From: Desarmillaria ectypa
Lineage: Eukaryota; Basidiomycota; Agaricomycetes; Agaricales; Physalacriaceae
Direction of reading: 5' to 3'
Length of the DNA stretch: 64,000 nucleotides
Assembly: GCA_030407005.1 (NCBI GenBank)
Contig: JAUDYN010000001.1
Coordinates: 4,340,001-4,404,000, forward strand
Both the position numbers and the translations under genes were made by a program. The notes under the pieces are model-generated. The model saw only the letters and a program-made list of their open reading frames with translations. It did not search any database and had not been told where the DNA came from. Of this stretch, positions 1-12,351 are shown in pieces (position 1 is the stretch's first letter; each line of letters begins with the position of its first letter).

Positions 1-334
1 GCCTGGATTTCTTTGCGATGTTTTGAACTAGTTTAGTGGATCCTAGTGTGAGCTGGAAGGCGGGTCCATCGGCCTTCGAGCTACGATCGCGTCGGCGTAA
101 GACAAAGAATGTCAGACAAATTCATGATCCCCGGAGGCACATTTGACGAGATGTCCGGCTACTACCAAGCCTCCTCTCGGGGGCAGCTGACTGAATTCGA
201 TTCCTAGACGTTTCATTGCTTTGTACTTCTACCACCACCATCTCTTTCAAGCTTCTGCTCGGTTTCTGACCAGATTCCCCTCCATTGCAGTAGGCTTATA
301 TACACCTCCTTTTTTTTTGCCCAAACTCTTGAAG
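1..334. other. Upstream region of the first metacaspase
   Basis: No coding sequence is supported here. The stretch leads into the first metacaspase start at 335. A pyrimidine-rich tract (about 309-318) sits just before the start, and a TATA-like stretch (TATATACAC) lies near 297-305. Nothing else is recognised. Confidence 0.4.
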
Positions 335-2585
335 ATGATGTGGGACTTCCCTGACCCTAACAGTCCTCCTTACGACTCACCTTTTGCCTACCATCAACAA
401 CTTCCACCTTTTGGTACACCATGGCCATCGTAAGTACCTGAACAATCCATCATACGTACTATCTATTCACCAAATCCGCAGGTTCCCCCCAGCGTAAGAA
501 ATTTTATAAATTGCAGGTTCGATGTCGATGACACTGATTCATCATATGGACAGAAGTCAGGCGTACTACGTCGAACCGGGAGCGTTTCCTAGCCGCTCAA
601 TAGGTCATGCTTCCGGAGTTTCTCCCGATGACTCACTTCCCTCGTCTGCCGGATCATACCGTCAGTGAGTATTTTAAGCCATCTTCAGCACATAACGGGC
701 TGACTCCGAGGTCAAGGTCTACGTCCGAGTACGCGTCTATGTCCGTTTATTGAATACTGAGGTTCATTTTTGTAGCATGAACATATCCCCAGACTCACCG
801 AGGGCCTTTTTCATTGAATGGCACCATCACCACCATCACTACAGCAGTAGCAGCCACTCTCTCCCCCGTTCACAATCTAAGGCTCCTGCGGAGATTCACA
901 CCAGCGGCGGCTCTCAGCCTGTGATTAACAATCACAGCAGTCATCATAAACTCCAGCCCATAGTCAAAGCGGTACAGCCCACAGCTCCGGCACAGCGTTT
1001 CCGGTACTCCAAGTGTACTGGGCGCAAGAAGGCACTTTGCGTGAGCGTCCCTTTTTGTGTCGTGTGATCCGTTACTGAAGGCACTTACTTTAGATTGGTA
1101 TCAATTATCGCGGGCAGCGCCACGAACTGCGAGGCTGTATCAATGACGCGAGGCATATTCGAGACTTTTTGATCCGTTGGTATTATCTGTGTTCGTACTT
1201 GTCCGAATGAACTGACTTTGGTGTGTGTTGCAGGCTATTGGAACTATAAGAAAGAGGACATCGTGATGCTTACAGACGATGCTACGAATCCTCGGCAGCG
1301 CCCTACGAGAAGAAATATGATCGACGCTATGCATTGGCTGGTCAAAGACGCGCAGCCCAATGATTCGCTCTTCTTTCATTGTAATAATTACCCGTCATTC
1401 TCGGACGTTTCCTTTCCCTGATCATCATTTTACCGTCCAGATTCGGGACACGGCGGCCAGACCCGTGACAAGGACGGCGATGAAGTTGACGGGTATGATG
1501 AAGGTCTGTCTACCTCTACTGTATTGGCTTCGCAGCGTCCATTGAGGGTACCTATGTTCTAGTCATATTCCCTATTGATTTCAAGCAAAATGGACATATT
1601 GTCGATGATGTGAGTTTCTCTCCGGTGCTTCTGTTTTATTTGTCTGGATTTCTTTTTCCTCCTCTTTGACTAGGAGATGCATGCGATTATGGTCAAGCCC
1701 CTCCCGAGAGGGTGCCGGCTCACGGTATGTCTCCTTTCCCCTCGCTTGGTCTCGATCGCGTGCGGCCCTGACTCAGAGCCTGATTCCGCTAGGCTCTCTT
1801 CGATGTGAGTCCTTCATGGGTGCCTCGCTCCGTTCTTCATTAACTTGTAATTTCACAGTGCTGCCATTCCGGTACAGCTTTAGGTAAGTGTAAGCCAAGT
1901 GAGACCTCGAACCTTTTTAATATCTTTACCTTTTTGTTAGATTTGCCATACGTCGTGAGTATTGTATTTATTGGGCCCCTCTCCATCTTACTTGATCAGT
2001 CGGCTTTCTAGTATGACTGTCATGGTCGAACCAGACGTGAACACGTAACCAAACAATGGAGAGCACGGAAGTCGACTGATGCTGATGTGGTAAGCATCTA
2101 TTGTTCTGGATTCCTTTCGAGTTCCGTTGACGAGACATGTCAGATATCATGGTCCGCGAGTAAGGATGGGCAGACGAGCGCCGATACATTCCAAGGTGGC
2201 GTGGCTGTTGGTGCCATGAGCTACGTGAGCGCCTGTCCTTTCTCTCACCCTAGCACAAGTACCAACCGTCTATAGGCATTTATCTCGTCCCTCATGAAGA
2301 ACAAGGAGCAGTCGTACCAAGGGCTTCTCCACTCTATAAGGTAAGCTTCTCGGTCAGGTTCCTCCCATAATGGTTCTTATCGTCTTTTCTTCTAGGAAGA
2401 TCTTGGAGCCTAAGTATAGTCAAACGCCGCAGATGAGCAGTTCTCATGATATTGTAAGTCTTTTTTTCGTCTCGTGGTTCATTGATCGATAGGCTTATTG
2501 CGTTTGGGTCGGTAGGTCATGACTTCACAATTTATCTTATAACTTTATGATTCTGACTTTGTGACTTTCTCAGACACTTTATTGA
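335..2585 (+). CDS. Type I metacaspase (caspase-like cysteine peptidase), intact, 16 exons
   Basis: Metacaspases are cytosolic Ca2+-dependent Cys peptidases cleaving after Arg/Lys, linked to stress and cell death in fungi. I spliced 16 exons: 335-429, 554-664, 776-1040, 1094-1175, 1234-1380, 1441-1503, 1563-1609, 1674-1724, 1793-1804, 1859-1883, 1941-1954, 2012-2089, 2144-2224, 2276-2340, 2396-2453, 2574-2585. All join in frame with GT-AG borders, giving about 401 residues. Residues 1-150 are a Pro/His/Ser-rich prodomain (MMWDFPDP start, a run of His near exon 3). The p20-like domain begins GRKKALCIGINY. The catalytic His lies in YSGHGGQ (about H237), split by an intron, and the catalytic Cys in DCCHSG (about C293), reached through a 12-nt microexon. 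The C-terminus keeps the family pattern QSYQGLLHSIR, then SSSHDI. The first exon start is inferred from its match in position and motif to the copy at 17885. Upstream exons 1-2 are less certain than the rest. Confidence 0.9.
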
Positions 2586-2850
2586 CCCTTACTTATACAT
2601 CATATCACCTAACTAGCTATACCAATCGCGTAATTGTAACATGTACCAGTATCACAGATATATTCTTGAACCTTTATTCTCCTAGCTCCGACGCTCGTAC
2701 CTACTGACCACGCATAATCTTTGAAACAAAAAGGACTCAGTATCACAAGTCGTAGGTTACAGCACCAGTGTGACCCCCCTACCTTGAGGAATTCTGAGAA
2801 ATGAACGTCCGTGAGTCCAAAACGTAGTGGACCAGAAAGAAAAGAACAAA
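2586..2850. other. Intergenic stretch between metacaspase and calmodulin-like gene
   Basis: This is the 3' flank shared by two convergent genes, the metacaspase on plus and the calmodulin-like gene on minus. The last exon or 3' end of the calmodulin-like gene may extend into it. No separate gene is recognised. Confidence 0.3.
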
Positions 2851-3350
2851 CCCGCATAGTCAATTTCCCCATTCCCGTCAAGATCAGCCTCTTTGATCAT
2901 ACCATCGATCTCCGCGTCCGTCAAGCGTTCCCCTTCGCATTCGCGTCAGCCCTCAAGGAACCAAAAAACAAAAAGCAGTCCCCACCAAGACTTGCCATCA
3001 CTTGCTTCAAATCTAGAGCGGTGATCATCCCACAACCGTCTTTATCCAGGACCTCGAACGCCAGCTTGAGCTCCGCGTCCCAGTCTCCCCCGACTCGCTG
3101 CTGCATGAAGCCCATGAACTCTTGAAAGTCGACCGTCCCGTCCCCGTCCCCGTCGATTTGGCTGATGATGACTTGGAGCTCATCATCGGTGGGCGTGTAT
3201 CCTATGGAGCGCATAACCGTCCCCAACTCGGCGGAGGTGATGATGCCGTCGCCATCTGTAAGGGGGGGGAGCTGGATGAGAAATTGGTGTGTTTATGTGG
3301 GCGGGAACGCGCCTTTGTCGAACATGGAGAAAGCTCCTTTGAATTCTGTA
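2850..3350 (-). pseudogene. Calmodulin-like EF-hand gene, probably incomplete
   Basis: On the minus strand, calmodulin-type sequence runs from EFKGAFSMFDK through [35 protein letters not shown] and [17 protein letters not shown] to [21 protein letters not shown], so all four EF-hands are recognisable. Short introns separate EF1 (after FDK, apparently a GC donor) and EF3/EF4 (after MASLG). Calmodulin is a Ca2+ sensor of about 149 residues. Here EF2 keeps a perfect DxDxDG loop, but EF3 has Asp instead of Glu at loop position 12, and EF4 has Gly there. I find no convincing first exon (the MA..L..EQI start) and no normal C-terminus after DYAG. It may be a decayed calmodulin paralogue, or a divergent gene whose terminal exons I missed. 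Confidence 0.6.
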
Positions 3351-3359
3351 CATTGGGGG

Positions 3360-4530
3360 TTGATATCTACGTGTAAAAGTCCGAGTCCACAGACGAACCG
3401 TTTATCTGCTCTAGTGAACGTGGAAGAGAAAAAGCTGCTAAGTAGCTGGGTAAAATTTATGGGTTTTCTAGCGCTTACCAGACGACTAAGGATTTTTTTT
3501 TAGTACATGAACTCGGAGAGGGGCATTGAACGTACCAAATTTTCCATGACTGCGTGCTGTAGTGTGAGTCTTCACCTCGCCCTGGTTCTTTTGTAGGCGA
3601 TAGGTACTTTTTGGCGCCCTTGGCACGTTGCTACCACGTGCCGTGTTCTCGATTCCGAATTCCTCCACAAAGTATAGCTCAAAGGTCCGGTCCGGTCTTA
3701 AAGCTGCGCTTGTAATACAATTCGCTAAAGCTGGGTAATAGAAGGCGCTGTATCTCGCAAAAGGCAGGGAATGAATGTAAGAGGAAACGCCCCGCTGGGT
3801 CAGTCACCGACTCTGAATGGCTCATGACCCTAGATGATCGAAGTCGATCCATGGCGCCGAGTTGTTCTGGGCACATATATTGCCCTGGCGCTGCTGATCG
3901 GCGTTCACATTCGATCAAACTCTAAGGTATATCTCTTCGTTTTGGAATAAGTGTCCCGGAAAGAGAACCTATGAATTGCTAGAGTCAACTCTTACCTAAC
4001 CCATACCTGTCTAAACCCATACTCTGTTATAATCCATATCCTGAGGCGTCAACCAACCGTGTTCGCAGGAAACTGAGGTACATGACTCATGACTCTGTCA
4101 TAACCTATAACCCATGGCATTTTCCGAAAATCCGCTCTGTATGAACCTATATTTTTAGTCGAATTAATTTTAGATGTGAACAACGTAAGTTCGAACTGTA
4201 CATATATTTAGCCTCCGGCTGTCGGGAGATGTCAGAGTAACCCAAATATGGTTTGACGACAGGCACGTGGTGAGCTTTCATTCCAGTTCCCTTCCACTTA
4301 AAACCCATGTAATACGTCGCACTTCTTATGATTAGGTCGACGTCAGCGAGAACCCCGGGGGGAAGTGCAAGAAGGGTGATAAAAGCCGCTGAATAGTGTG
4401 GGAAAAAGAAGATGTGGTAGAATAACTAGAATCGATCGATGGGCATGGAAATGAAAGTCTCAATAAAAATTTAGACTAAGAAATATTTGTGCTAGTACGA
4501 AACGATGAAAAGAGTAGAGTACTCAGTAGG
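3360..4530. other. Intergenic region without recognised gene
   Basis: Both strands contain only short unrelated reading frames. A poly-T tract lies at about 3491-3500. I see no RNA gene or repeat with a partner elsewhere in the window. Confidence 0.4.
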
Positions 4531-4534
4531 AACC

Positions 4535-6190
4535 TCACGACCCCCGTACCTTTGTGCTCAACATCACGTTCATTCCTTGCGTCTTGTAGACATCAAGCGC
4601 AGAAAGAATTGTAATACGCTCCACTTCATCTTCATCTGGCTCATCGTCCGTTTCAAGGAATAGGCATAGATTGACCTCATCCAAGTGCCGAATAGGAGGC
4701 GATTGGGCATTGGCAAGTGTCCATCGGGACTCCACCATATCGACGAATGTCTGCATAGTAAATGACATCGCGCCACTGATATGCAATGTACGCGGATGGG
4801 GAACTAAAGGCGTGGTTCCATCAACCCTCAGCGTCAGCTGCAGGAGCGCCTTGTCGCCAATTGCGCCTTCGTCAATGTCCGTGAGGCGAATGTCCTTGAG
4901 GGTCGGGCAGGTGCTCAGTATTAGCAGAAGATCCTCCTCCAGGGCACACCCGTGGTCGAAGTGAAGGGTGGTGATATGTGGTGGTCTCGAGCGTTCCAGA
5001 AGACCGCGGATGGCAGTGAATGTTTTATTGCTTTCACGCTGAGGATAATTGGGGCAGCATGCTACCTGAAGCTGCGTGAGAGCAGGAAGTTCAAGCCTGT
5101 CGACCAATTGCTGTAGCGGCAGGTGATCCCCAAAACCCCATGATGAGAGGGCTAATATACGAAGGTCAGAGCAGACCACCGGACGTGCATCTCCGGCCCA
5201 ATCATCCTCGGAAGTCTCAATTTCAAAGCGCAGATGGCACTGTTCTAAATGAGTGAACTTTCGCATATCCAGGAGAGAGGTTCGTGGATCAGGCACGGAT
5301 GCTTGATCTACATATAACGCACTATCACTGGAAAAAGCGGTAATCTGTGACCAAGGAAGGTGGAAGTAATACAAAGGCTTCTTCAAGTCAACGACATGGA
5401 GCTAACGAAGGTTCGGACAATGGAATAAATCCAATCCTTCGTAATCGTCAATACCTCCGATGTTGGTGGGAAATATGCACAATTCGGTCAGTGACGGCAG
5501 AGTCGGTTGCAATGAGGGAATGTCAGAGAATATCTGAGCAGGGAGGTACAAGTACAGGCGTTCCACGCGTGTGAAAAATGAAAAGAGGATAGTGGTGATT
5601 GCTGTCGGTAGTTTCATAAAGGATGAACGATTACTGTCATTCCATATAGATAACGAGAGGAGATGGTTCCTCGAGCGATCCAGCTGCAGGCCGAGCCAAC
5701 GGACGACCACAGTTCCGGAAAGGAAACCGCCCCTGTATTTCACTGCCTGCACACTCCTTTAATTGTCAAAAGCATGTTTTTAGGAGGATGAAATTTCCAT
5801 CCTTCTTCGTCCCCTCCGGAACGAGATTGCGGTATAGGGAAGATAGTCGTCAGACGGAAGATGCGAAGAAGGATCTCCGCAGGGAGGCGCCGAACGGGAT
5901 TGAGGATCTGTTTCATTTCAACGACTGCGTCGGATATAGTCTGTCTCTCTTGACTTAGGGCATCTACTTTATGCTCTACAAGAGCAATAAAACATTTCAT
6001 CTCGGCGATGAACTGTACCAGACGCGATTCTTCCACGTCGATATCCCGTATATCTGCTTCAGATGAGGTTATCATTTCCTGGAGCGTAGCCACCTCGCCA
6101 TCCAAGGGCTAGTCATTTGAACTGGAAAGACGTGTAAAATTCGGGTCTTTGAGAGTATAGCGATCAGGAGAAAAGTTAGAGGGTGTTATG
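4535..6190 (-). pseudogene. F-box / leucine-rich-type protein, pseudogene with nonsense codons and a frameshift
   Basis: F-box proteins recruit substrates to SCF ubiquitin ligases, and large families occur in mushrooms. Reading minus, the N-terminus (KDPNFTRLSSSND then a stop, then PLDGEVATLQEM) is interrupted by TAG at about 6109. A coiled-coil stretch precedes the F-box LNPVRRLPAEILLRIFRL. After IKGVCRQ a TGA replaces the expected Trp (normal pattern CRxWR.VA...LW), and a frameshift follows before LGLQLDRSRNHLLSLSIWND. A further in-frame TAG lies at 5402-5404 after HCPNLR, and the downstream frame resumes as LHVVDLKKPLYYFHLPWSQ. The C-terminal LRR-like half then runs open to a stop at 4535. 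Three stops plus a frameshift in an otherwise well-preserved protein indicate recent loss. No start codon was found for the 5' exon. Confidence 0.75.
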
Positions 6191-6199
6191 TGATGATTT

Positions 6200-6897
6200 G
6201 GGCATGTACACCCAGTGCAAGGCGACCAGTTCTGAGGTATACCTATCATAATGGTCGTATTACCTATGGTCTGCCTGGCACTTGGCAATCAGAAGAAATT
6301 TGTGCGTAAGACGGCCTGAGTGAAAGATATCTGGGTTAGTAAACATGTCGGTATGAAGTCCTTTCATTCCTTACAGTCACTTTATGAGAGCTATGACGAA
6401 GCCTGAGTCATTTCTAGTCCTACGTAGGCTATGATTCGACAGAAGACACTCGGAGAGATTGGTTGTGAATGAGCGTTACAAAGTGTCTTCGTGCCTCTTT
6501 GTCCTCATCACGTGAGATTCACGTGTAAGGCATTTTTTCACGCGTTTAATATTCTTACTCTAAACTGTACTGACGCATGTAAAGTTGTGTAAAAAAGGTT
6601 AATTGAGCCCCATCGAAGTAGCCCAATACCACCGTATAGCGCAGTTCGGTCACATCGCAAGGACCGATTGCTAGTAATGTCTTTAGGCCCGGATGTTGCG
6701 GAGCCACTTCCAACTATGGTTAAAACTTTACGAATGCTGGTGCATACCGAGTTCCCCTAATAAAACAGGCATTTCAGTACAGCAGACTCGCTATAATTAC
6801 ATTGACATCAACGAGAATGCAGATAGAACAATGCGAGAGAGATGAAAAAAAGTCCTTGATGGTATGCCAAAGTGAGATTGACTGTAAAGAGCCACCA
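6200..6897. other. Intergenic stretch
   Basis: No coding region is recognised between the F-box pseudogene's 5' end and the 3' end of the Sec2-type gene. No tRNA or repeat partner is seen in the window. Confidence 0.35.
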
Positions 6898-8388
6898 TTA
6901 ACGCGTCAAGGTAGGTGGTGGCAGCAAAGATGCCGACAATCGTGTATGGGGAGGGGAAGAAGGCACGTCTGCCCAGGGAGAAGAATCCTCGTCCCATGGC
7001 GGCGACGGCATACGTTGCCGCAACAGTGATTCTTCAGCTTCTTCCTCTTTGTCAGGGTGTTTGATTGTTCTCTCCTCCGCCAATTGCGAAGGTGAAGGCG
7101 ACGGAACCGTACTCCGATGCTGAGGCGTAGAGTTCTCTTGTTCCTGCTCGTCTGCTTCCTCAGCTGCAGCAGAGGCCGTCTCGGCGGCCAAGACCGGTGA
7201 GAACGCCTCTCTGTCCACGGATGGCGAAGAAGAAGATGCAGACGCTGGTCGCGACTTTACCCCCACTTCCGAAGAAGAACGCGAGCGAATCTCTGACAGT
7301 GTGAGGTTCTCCACCGACGGATCTGGCGTTCCAAAAGTGGATGATGAACCCCGCAGATGGACGTTCTCTCCTTCCACGACTTTCAAGGCGCTCTTCAGTG
7401 CCTCTTTCTCCTGCCTGGCCTCCCTCAGCTCTTCCTCTGTCTCGGCACGCTTGATCCTTTCCGTCGCAACCATCTTGTTCGCCTGCCGTCATGATCATCA
7501 AAAATGGATAAAGCAGATCAAAGAAAGAGCTCACTTCTTCGAACAGCGCCTGAGATAATGATTCGAGCTCTGCCTCTAGTGCTGCCTTTTCTCCAACGAC
7601 AATCTTATGCGCCGCCCGTTCCTTCTCTAGCGACGCCGTCAGCTCTTCCAATTCCTTGTCTTTACTGGCATCCACACTCGCCATTACAGGTAGACTGGGC
7701 ATCGATGGCGAGGTGAGCGTGGGATTAGGCGATGATGGGCCGTTCCCAAGATTCGGCGTCCCAGGTCGACTAGATGCACGGGACCCGCTACTGGAGGAGG
7801 TGAACCGAAATTTGTGGAAGAACCTGCTGTCCTGCTGCTGTGGTGGTGGTGGCGAGCTCGTTAACGACGGCAACGAAGGCGAGCTTGTCACCGATTTCAT
7901 CGCCACGCCGTTCTCCGGCACGATATCAATACTCTGGCACTTCTGCCGGTGGTCCGAACTGCTCGACCTTCTCCACCCAATGTCATTTGCATGTCCTTGC
8001 TTCAAGGCCTCCTCGAGCATCTCGTTGTTTGCAATAACGAGCTTCAAATTTGATTTGGTGACGTTCAGCTGGACCTCAAGATCTGCCTGGGTCTTGTAGG
8101 CTTCGCTGAGGAGCGATGACTTCAATGCTGTGGGTTAGTATTGGACTCATCGTCGACATCCACGGCACTGACCAGCTCAGTAACACGATTGATGACCATG
8201 CTCAACGCCAGCCGCAAATCGTCCTCCTGCCCATCAGCATGCACGCGTCGAGCATCATGTAGTTCTTCCTCGATGGCAAGAAATAACGGATCTGAAGAGG
8301 ATTTTTGCTGTGTTGCGTTCAGACCATCCGAACGCCAGCTGGTACCATTGGGCCCGCCATTCTTGAATGTTGAAGGAAAATGGAGCAT
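6898..8388 (-). CDS. Sec2p-domain protein (probable Rab GDP/GTP exchange factor)
   Basis: Sec2-family proteins form long parallel coiled coils that load GTP on a Sec4/Rab8-type GTPase for exocytic vesicle transport. Exon 1 (8388 to about 8170) starts MLHFPSTFKNGG. Exon 2 carries KSSLLSEAYKTQADLEVQLN and NNEMLEEALKQG, then a Ser/Pro-rich insert, then LEKERAAHKIVVGEKAALEA ending SQALFEE. A clear GT-AG intron (donor gtgagc) joins ANKMVATERIKRAETEEEL. The tail is acidic and Ser/Pro-rich and ends PPPTLTR at 6898. The heptad-rich block including QALFEEANKMVA is the family signature. The first intron donor is uncertain (I favour a non-ideal gtgccg). The start Met at 8388 is the first in the open frame. 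The length of roughly 450 residues is shorter than yeast Sec2 (759). Confidence 0.78.
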
Positions 8389-9002
8389 CCTGAAGGCGGC
8401 GGCGGTCGTGAACAATGACAATGAAGAGTGAAGGGAAAGTGTTATTGTGACTGTGACCAGACGTTACCAATGTGACGAGGGCAGCAGGTCGGACCGACAT
8501 CCGGTACACTCAACGTGCAAGGTGGACACCAACAATAGCTTACAATCCTGAAGGCCTGATTTATGGGGGATAACCATCTAGTTGATAAATCCACCATATT
8601 AAATTTAGCTGCTGATTTTATGTAACTGCCTGCCTAATTTTTTGAATTCATATCTTATCTCTTCCAGAAGATTCAGGTCCGGATCTCATGCTTATCACCA
8701 GAGCCATGCTTCTGCAGTTGCCCGAGGCAAACGATACGGTACGTGAATAAATAATATCTAGTTTCTTGAAGTCCTTACCGACCTATGTTCGCAGGACTGC
8801 TACTGTAGTAGTCTCTGCTTTATGATAAAGATGACAGCAATATGCGCCTCGTCCAGGATATACCGATAATCATTGGTAGAAAAATTACGTTCAAATGACA
8901 ACATCAGACCTATCTCCTGAAAATTCAATGCATTCCCGGGGAGCAATCCTCGAATCTCGATTTATATCCAATGGTTCTTGGTCTGGTTAGACTCCTTCCT
9001 AC
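8389..9002. other. Divergent promoter region
   Basis: This region lies between the minus-strand Sec2-type gene and the plus-strand esterase, so it should hold both promoters. I see no additional gene, tRNA or repeat. Confidence 0.4.
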
Positions 9003-11058
9003 ATGGTATCCGTCCCCCACATACACGACGAGCTTGCTGCCAACCCAGAACGCGTTGTCGTAGACACTAAATATGGCAGCGTGACCGGTGGCCGAGCGAA
9101 GAATGGGACAGCCACGTTCTTAGGTGAGGAGAGTCGACATTTATCTCATGATGGCCTACAGTTTAACTATATGAGCTTTCAGAGGTACCTTATGCGCTAC
9201 TACCTGGGCGATTCATGGATCCCGAACCACTTCCTCCAGATTACAAGTATGAGAAGAAAGAGTATGTCACTGAGGATACCTGTCAGTTTCTCTCTGTATA
9301 CGCGTCTATACTATGGACCTGATCTTCCTATCAAAGGGGCATTTCAGCCAAGAAGGGACGGTGAAGCAGCCGCTGGGAGTTACCACGTCGATCAAGTGGG
9401 CTACGGAAAACCCTCCGAGAATCCGTGTGTCAAATTGTTCTCGCTTATCGCATTCACGAGTTGATATATTCATCTTTAGTCTCTTCGTCAACATCTTTGT
9501 TCCACCGTCTTTCCCTTCTAAGAAAGGATTCCCCGTCAAGGTATACTTGCATGGAGGGTAAGAGCCTCATCCACAATATCTTGCTAATCCGCTGATTTGG
9601 CAACGAAGGTTCCTACAATACAGCTCTCCGCACCGTATAACCTATCAAAACCAGTTCGTGGCTGCAGATCGTTCGCAGGTGTGGGTGAATGTCGGTTACC
9701 GCCTCTCCGCTTTTGGTTTCCTTGCATGCGATGAGCCCAAGGTGAACGGAAATTTTGGCTTCAAAGACCAGTGGGTTGCGCTCGAGTGGGTGAAGGAAAA
9801 TGTCGGCGTTTTTGGAGGTACGATTAACTGAACTCTGAGAATGACTCCGTCGCTCATCTACGAACAGGAAATTCGGACGATATACAGCTAGTCGGGCTAT
9901 CAGGAGGTACGATATCAATTGCTAAAGAAGTTCGTTCATCTAACAAACCGGTTCCAAGGCGCCCACTCTGTACATCAGAATCTTCATCATGTATCCCATC
10001 TTCCTAAAGGCGTCAGGTCACCATTTCAATCAGCCCATCTAATGTCAAATGCCATGGTGTAAGAATCGTATCCATACGGACCGCTATATCCATCTCATGC
10101 TGCTCTTTTCAACAGTCTGACTCCAAAGACACGAGCAGAAATGCGACCTCAATTCCAGGCCTTTTGCCGCGCTCTGCACCTCGACCCCGCCTCGTCTACT
10201 ATCCTCGACGACCTCCGCGCAGTTCCCGCAGAGACCATTTGCCGCACCATCGAAAGCAAAGCAGCTGGACCAAACAACAGCACCTTCCGTGGATGCGTGG
10301 ACGAAGACTGGCTGGCCTCAACAACCGATACGATGGCATGGCAGCGCTCCGGAGCCTTCGCCCAAGCCCTGAAGCAAAAGGGCGTCCGTAGCGTCATCGT
10401 CGGGGACGTAACAGACGAATGGTACTTCTACTCCACCTCGTCCGTCATCGAGAAATCCGCGGATATCGTTCCCAACTTGGAGAGGTACTACCAGGATGAT
10501 ATCGCGGAGAAGATTATGGGGCAGTACGAGACGCTGGGAGATGATGCCACCCCGGAGGAGTGCGCAAAGATGTTTGGAAGGATGACTTCTGATTACCAGG
10601 TCCATTTGCCGGTGAGGATCCTCGCGAGGGACTTGCACGATGCGGGGTTCCCTGTGCTGAGGTATGAAATTCGATGGACGCCAGAGCAGAATAGGACGGA
10701 CGGTGAGTGACTCTGTGCAGTTGATTTATTGTGTACTGAGTATCGGTTGGAAGGATACGTCACTCATGGTACGGACACGTATTTGTGGCACCTTCGGCTG
10801 CCGTCACTGGAGCCTTCTCAAGTGGAGATTGCCAGATCGTGGATTAGACGCGTGGATGAAGAGAGGGTCGCCCTTGAATGTGCGGGCAAACCCTCGAGAG
10901 AGAATAACAAGGTTTTCGCTCTGTGTGAAGACGAGTCCATAAAATGGGTAGAGGACGATAAGTGGGCTGAGAAGATGAGGCTTCTTGTCACACTCCCAGG
11001 AGAGTGGATAAGTATGCACTCACAATCGAATTTTCTGTCCAAGTTTGTAGGTGTATAA
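9003..11058 (+). CDS. Carboxylesterase type B (alpha/beta hydrolase, cytosolic type)
   Basis: The product should hydrolyse carboxylic esters. From Met 9003 (MVSVPHIHDELAANPERVV) the N-terminal KYGSVTGG and EVPYALLPGRF blocks fit the family. The oxyanion-hole motif is KVYLHGG (about 9540). The nucleophile elbow reads LVGLSGGAHSVHQ, split by an intron after 9905, so the Ser sits in GLSGG rather than the common GESAG. The acid residue is probably in VGDVTDEWYF, and the catalytic His in YVTHGTDTYLWH near 10765. At least eight short introns give in-frame joins. There is no signal peptide. I find no disabling lesion. The stop is at 11058 after SNFLSKFVGV. Natural substrate unknown. Confidence 0.85.
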
Positions 11059-11059
11059 T

Positions 11060-12351
11060 ACTGAAATATGACACGGCCTTGCAACAGCGTTTTACATCAT
11101 AACGTTCCAGAAACTGTGCATACCGTGCGCAGTTAGTTATCGCGAGACTCGGACCGATGTCGCGTCGTCACTACCCAAAAGAGCCGACGCGACGCGACGC
11201 GTTGACAAAGCCACACGGTGGGAGGCTTCTTCCTCATCCACCACCGCCCCTGCATCAGACCCGTTCACTAATGCACTTAGTGCTACACCACGAAAATTTC
11301 AATATACATTGCTCCCTGAAGTTCTCGAGGTTCTCAGCCATGCGTCTCTCTTGTTTTTCATTCATTTCAGTTCCGGTGAGACTGCGAATTCATTTCATCT
11401 ATCTGAATTTGTTATCAGGCGCCTATCGAACTGCGGGCCTGCATCTTGCTCACTACGTCTGTGTCAGCCCCTTCCTTCTATGCTGAAACTGTTCACTAGT
11501 GGTGGTTTCGATCTATTGATCATGTTCACTTCTCTTTAGTGTCGGTACCTTGACAGATTAGCGCCCGCCTATAGCCTTCGTCTACTGGTCCAGCGGATTC
11601 GGTCGGTAAACCATCATTTAATATCATAGGTGGCTTGTTCTCTGGTGTCATCATCACCTCTCGGCGCCATTGATCATTGATACATCGAAGACCTCCTATC
11701 ACATGTGGTTATTCATTCACAGACCCATCACCCGCTCGTTAGCGCTCGACAATGCTCGATTCCATATGAAGGCGATCCTATTCTAGTCTTTGATACGACC
11801 GAGGAATACGGGAGCTCTAAGTTAATCTCAAGTTTGATTTTTGGTCAAGGAATAGGCCTACCCTGCGCCAGATGGGTATTTAGGTAGTCTTTTTCTGTAC
11901 CATTCGTGAATATCAGCATTCGTGCAACGTGATGTTGCAGAATCTTGATATGCTGAGTCGCAAAACGTGACAAATTTTCATAAGATGGACTCTTTTCGTG
12001 CCTATCTTTTCCAGGGTTCGATGGGTGTAGGCCAACAATTGGTGCCCGATAGACACCAGGTGACTACAAATGCAAGTTTCATAAAACAGGCGCCAAAGTG
12101 GGGCGCAGTGTATAAACCTGTGTCCCAGAACTTTTTTTGCTGGTCCTTCGTCCCCTCATCAGCCTTCCGAGCCTTAGATTTATTGCGTTGTAACACATTC
12201 TCCATTTCTCTGGACTCCCGACGGGTTTAATCACTGGGTCCGTTTCTTTCTTGGGAAAGCGTTCACCCTTAATAATCAACAGTCTATCGGCCACCAGCCG
12301 CCAACTAATTTACAAATTCCATTGTTGTTTTCGTGATGACCTATTGACCTA
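11060..12351. other. Intergenic region without recognised gene
   Basis: About 1.3 kb between the esterase and the next metacaspase-related locus. It contains a short CGACGCGACGCG run near 11186-11200. No conserved protein, tRNA or repeat partner was recognised. Confidence 0.35.

Noticed and set aside
750..1067. A histidine-rich frame as a metal-binding protein of its own
   Set aside because: It is exon 3 of the metacaspase, spliced in frame on both sides; the His run belongs to the prodomain.
7160..8125. A long minus-strand frame running past 7555 as one exon
   Set aside because: The family block continues only after a GT-AG intron (donor gtgagc near 7555); the read-through part is unlike Sec2.
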